Positions 5,658-5,804 of a stretch of 5,804 nt of DNA are shown here, in pieces. A program made the position numbers and the translations under genes. The notes under the pieces are model-generated. The model was not told where the DNA came from. It saw only the letters and a list, made by a program, of their open reading frames with translations, and ran no database searches. The stretch is from contig JAOZTO010000174.1 in the NCBI GenBank assembly GCA_029942265.1, forward strand, positions 1 through 5,804, written 5' to 3'. Within the stretch, counting starts at the first letter, position 1; each line of letters opens with the position of its first letter. This DNA is from Desulfocapsa sp. (GTDB lineage: Bacteria; Desulfobacterota; Desulfobulbia; Desulfobulbales; Desulfocapsaceae).

Positions 5658-5733
5658 TGAACGTCTGAGAGCATCGCAGGTATTTGATGCTGAGTTGAAA
5701 ACAGGATAACATACTGAATTATAATTAATTTTA

Positions 5734-5760
5734 CTAACCGAGTAGTAAATATTCGGCTAG
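5734..5760. repeat. Imperfect hairpin, CTAACCGA/TCGGCTAG
   Basis: CTAACCGA (5734-5741) and TCGGCTAG (5753-5760) pair at seven of eight positions around an 11-nt spacer. There is no T tract on either strand, so it is not a canonical intrinsic terminator, although it is the only stem of note after the binding-protein gene besides a 6-bp one at 5670-5691. It runs into a GGCTAGCC palindrome (5755-5762) and a seven-C tract (5761-5767). The 147 bp after the last gene contain no ORF worth calling. Confidence 0.35.
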
Positions 5761-5785
5761 CCCCCCCATCTTCGTTCGATCCGGC

Positions 5786-5803
5786 TTGTTCACATATGAA
5801 CAA
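5786..5803. promoter_or_regulatory. Operator-like dyad TTGTTCA-N4-TGAACAA
   Basis: TTGTTCA (5786-5792) and TGAACAA (5797-5803) are perfect 7-bp inverted arms around CATA. The size and half-site spacing fit a dimeric helix-turn-helix repressor site. Its target would be a gene beyond the right edge of the window. No promoter hexamers can be assigned because the window ends one base later. The regulator is not identifiable. Confidence 0.3.
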
Positions 5804-5804
5804 A

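Noticed and set aside
5670..5691. AGCATC...GATGCT hairpin after the binding-protein gene as a terminator
   Set aside because: Only six base pairs and followed by GAGTTGAAAA rather than a T tract.

Overview
The window is an AT-rich stretch of a Gram-negative, probably anaerobic bacterium. The best guess is a Desulfobacterota/deltaproteobacterial lineage. This rests on a V4R sensor gene next to a GGDEF gene, a small membrane protein ending in the 'LSGLLPICSNCKKIRD...CPEC...YP' Cys domain common in that group's signalling proteins, and general protein style. It is an inference from family recall, not a search.

Layout. Positions 1-332 hold the 3' remnant of an unrecognised plus-strand gene, apparently frameshifted near 97-104. 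A 147-bp, almost fully palindromic MITE-like element (234-380) cuts into it. The element ends 27 bp before the start of a plus-strand pair: a YbiT/YkpA-type ABC-F ATPase (408-2021) and, 12 nt later, family-1 uracil-DNA glycosylase ung (2034-2729). This is a translation/DNA-maintenance unit. The ung gene converges on a minus-strand operon with only 26 bp between stops (2730-2755), and I see no clear terminator there.

The minus-strand operon (4179 to 2756) encodes a soluble V4R sensor protein and, 5 nt downstream, a soluble HAMP-GGDEF diguanylate cyclase with intact catalytic and I-site motifs. It looks like a one-component c-di-GMP sensor split over two genes.

The 247-bp divergent intergenic region (4180-4426) is the most structured non-coding part. 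It has two copies of a 16-bp direct repeat, each containing TATAAT, and a strong plus-strand intrinsic terminator at 4343-4370 with no plus-strand gene ending before it. An upstream copy of the terminator's 3' arm could form an antiterminator. This suggests an attenuated leader, or a tiny RNA, ahead of the plus-strand pair that follows.

That pair is a two-TM membrane protein with a cytoplasmic CxxC/CxxC domain (4427-4855) and a secreted SBP_bac_3-like periplasmic binding protein (4896-5657). The membrane protein's natural ATG (4398) lies in another frame. It is joined to the ORF exactly by an A_AAA_AAG slippery heptamer, so its expression may involve frameshifting or slippage, or it may carry a one-base indel. 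The last 147 bp hold no gene, only two dyad symmetries. The candidates for something undescribed are the attenuated/slippery leader with its membrane-Cys protein and binding-protein pair, and the palindromic element.
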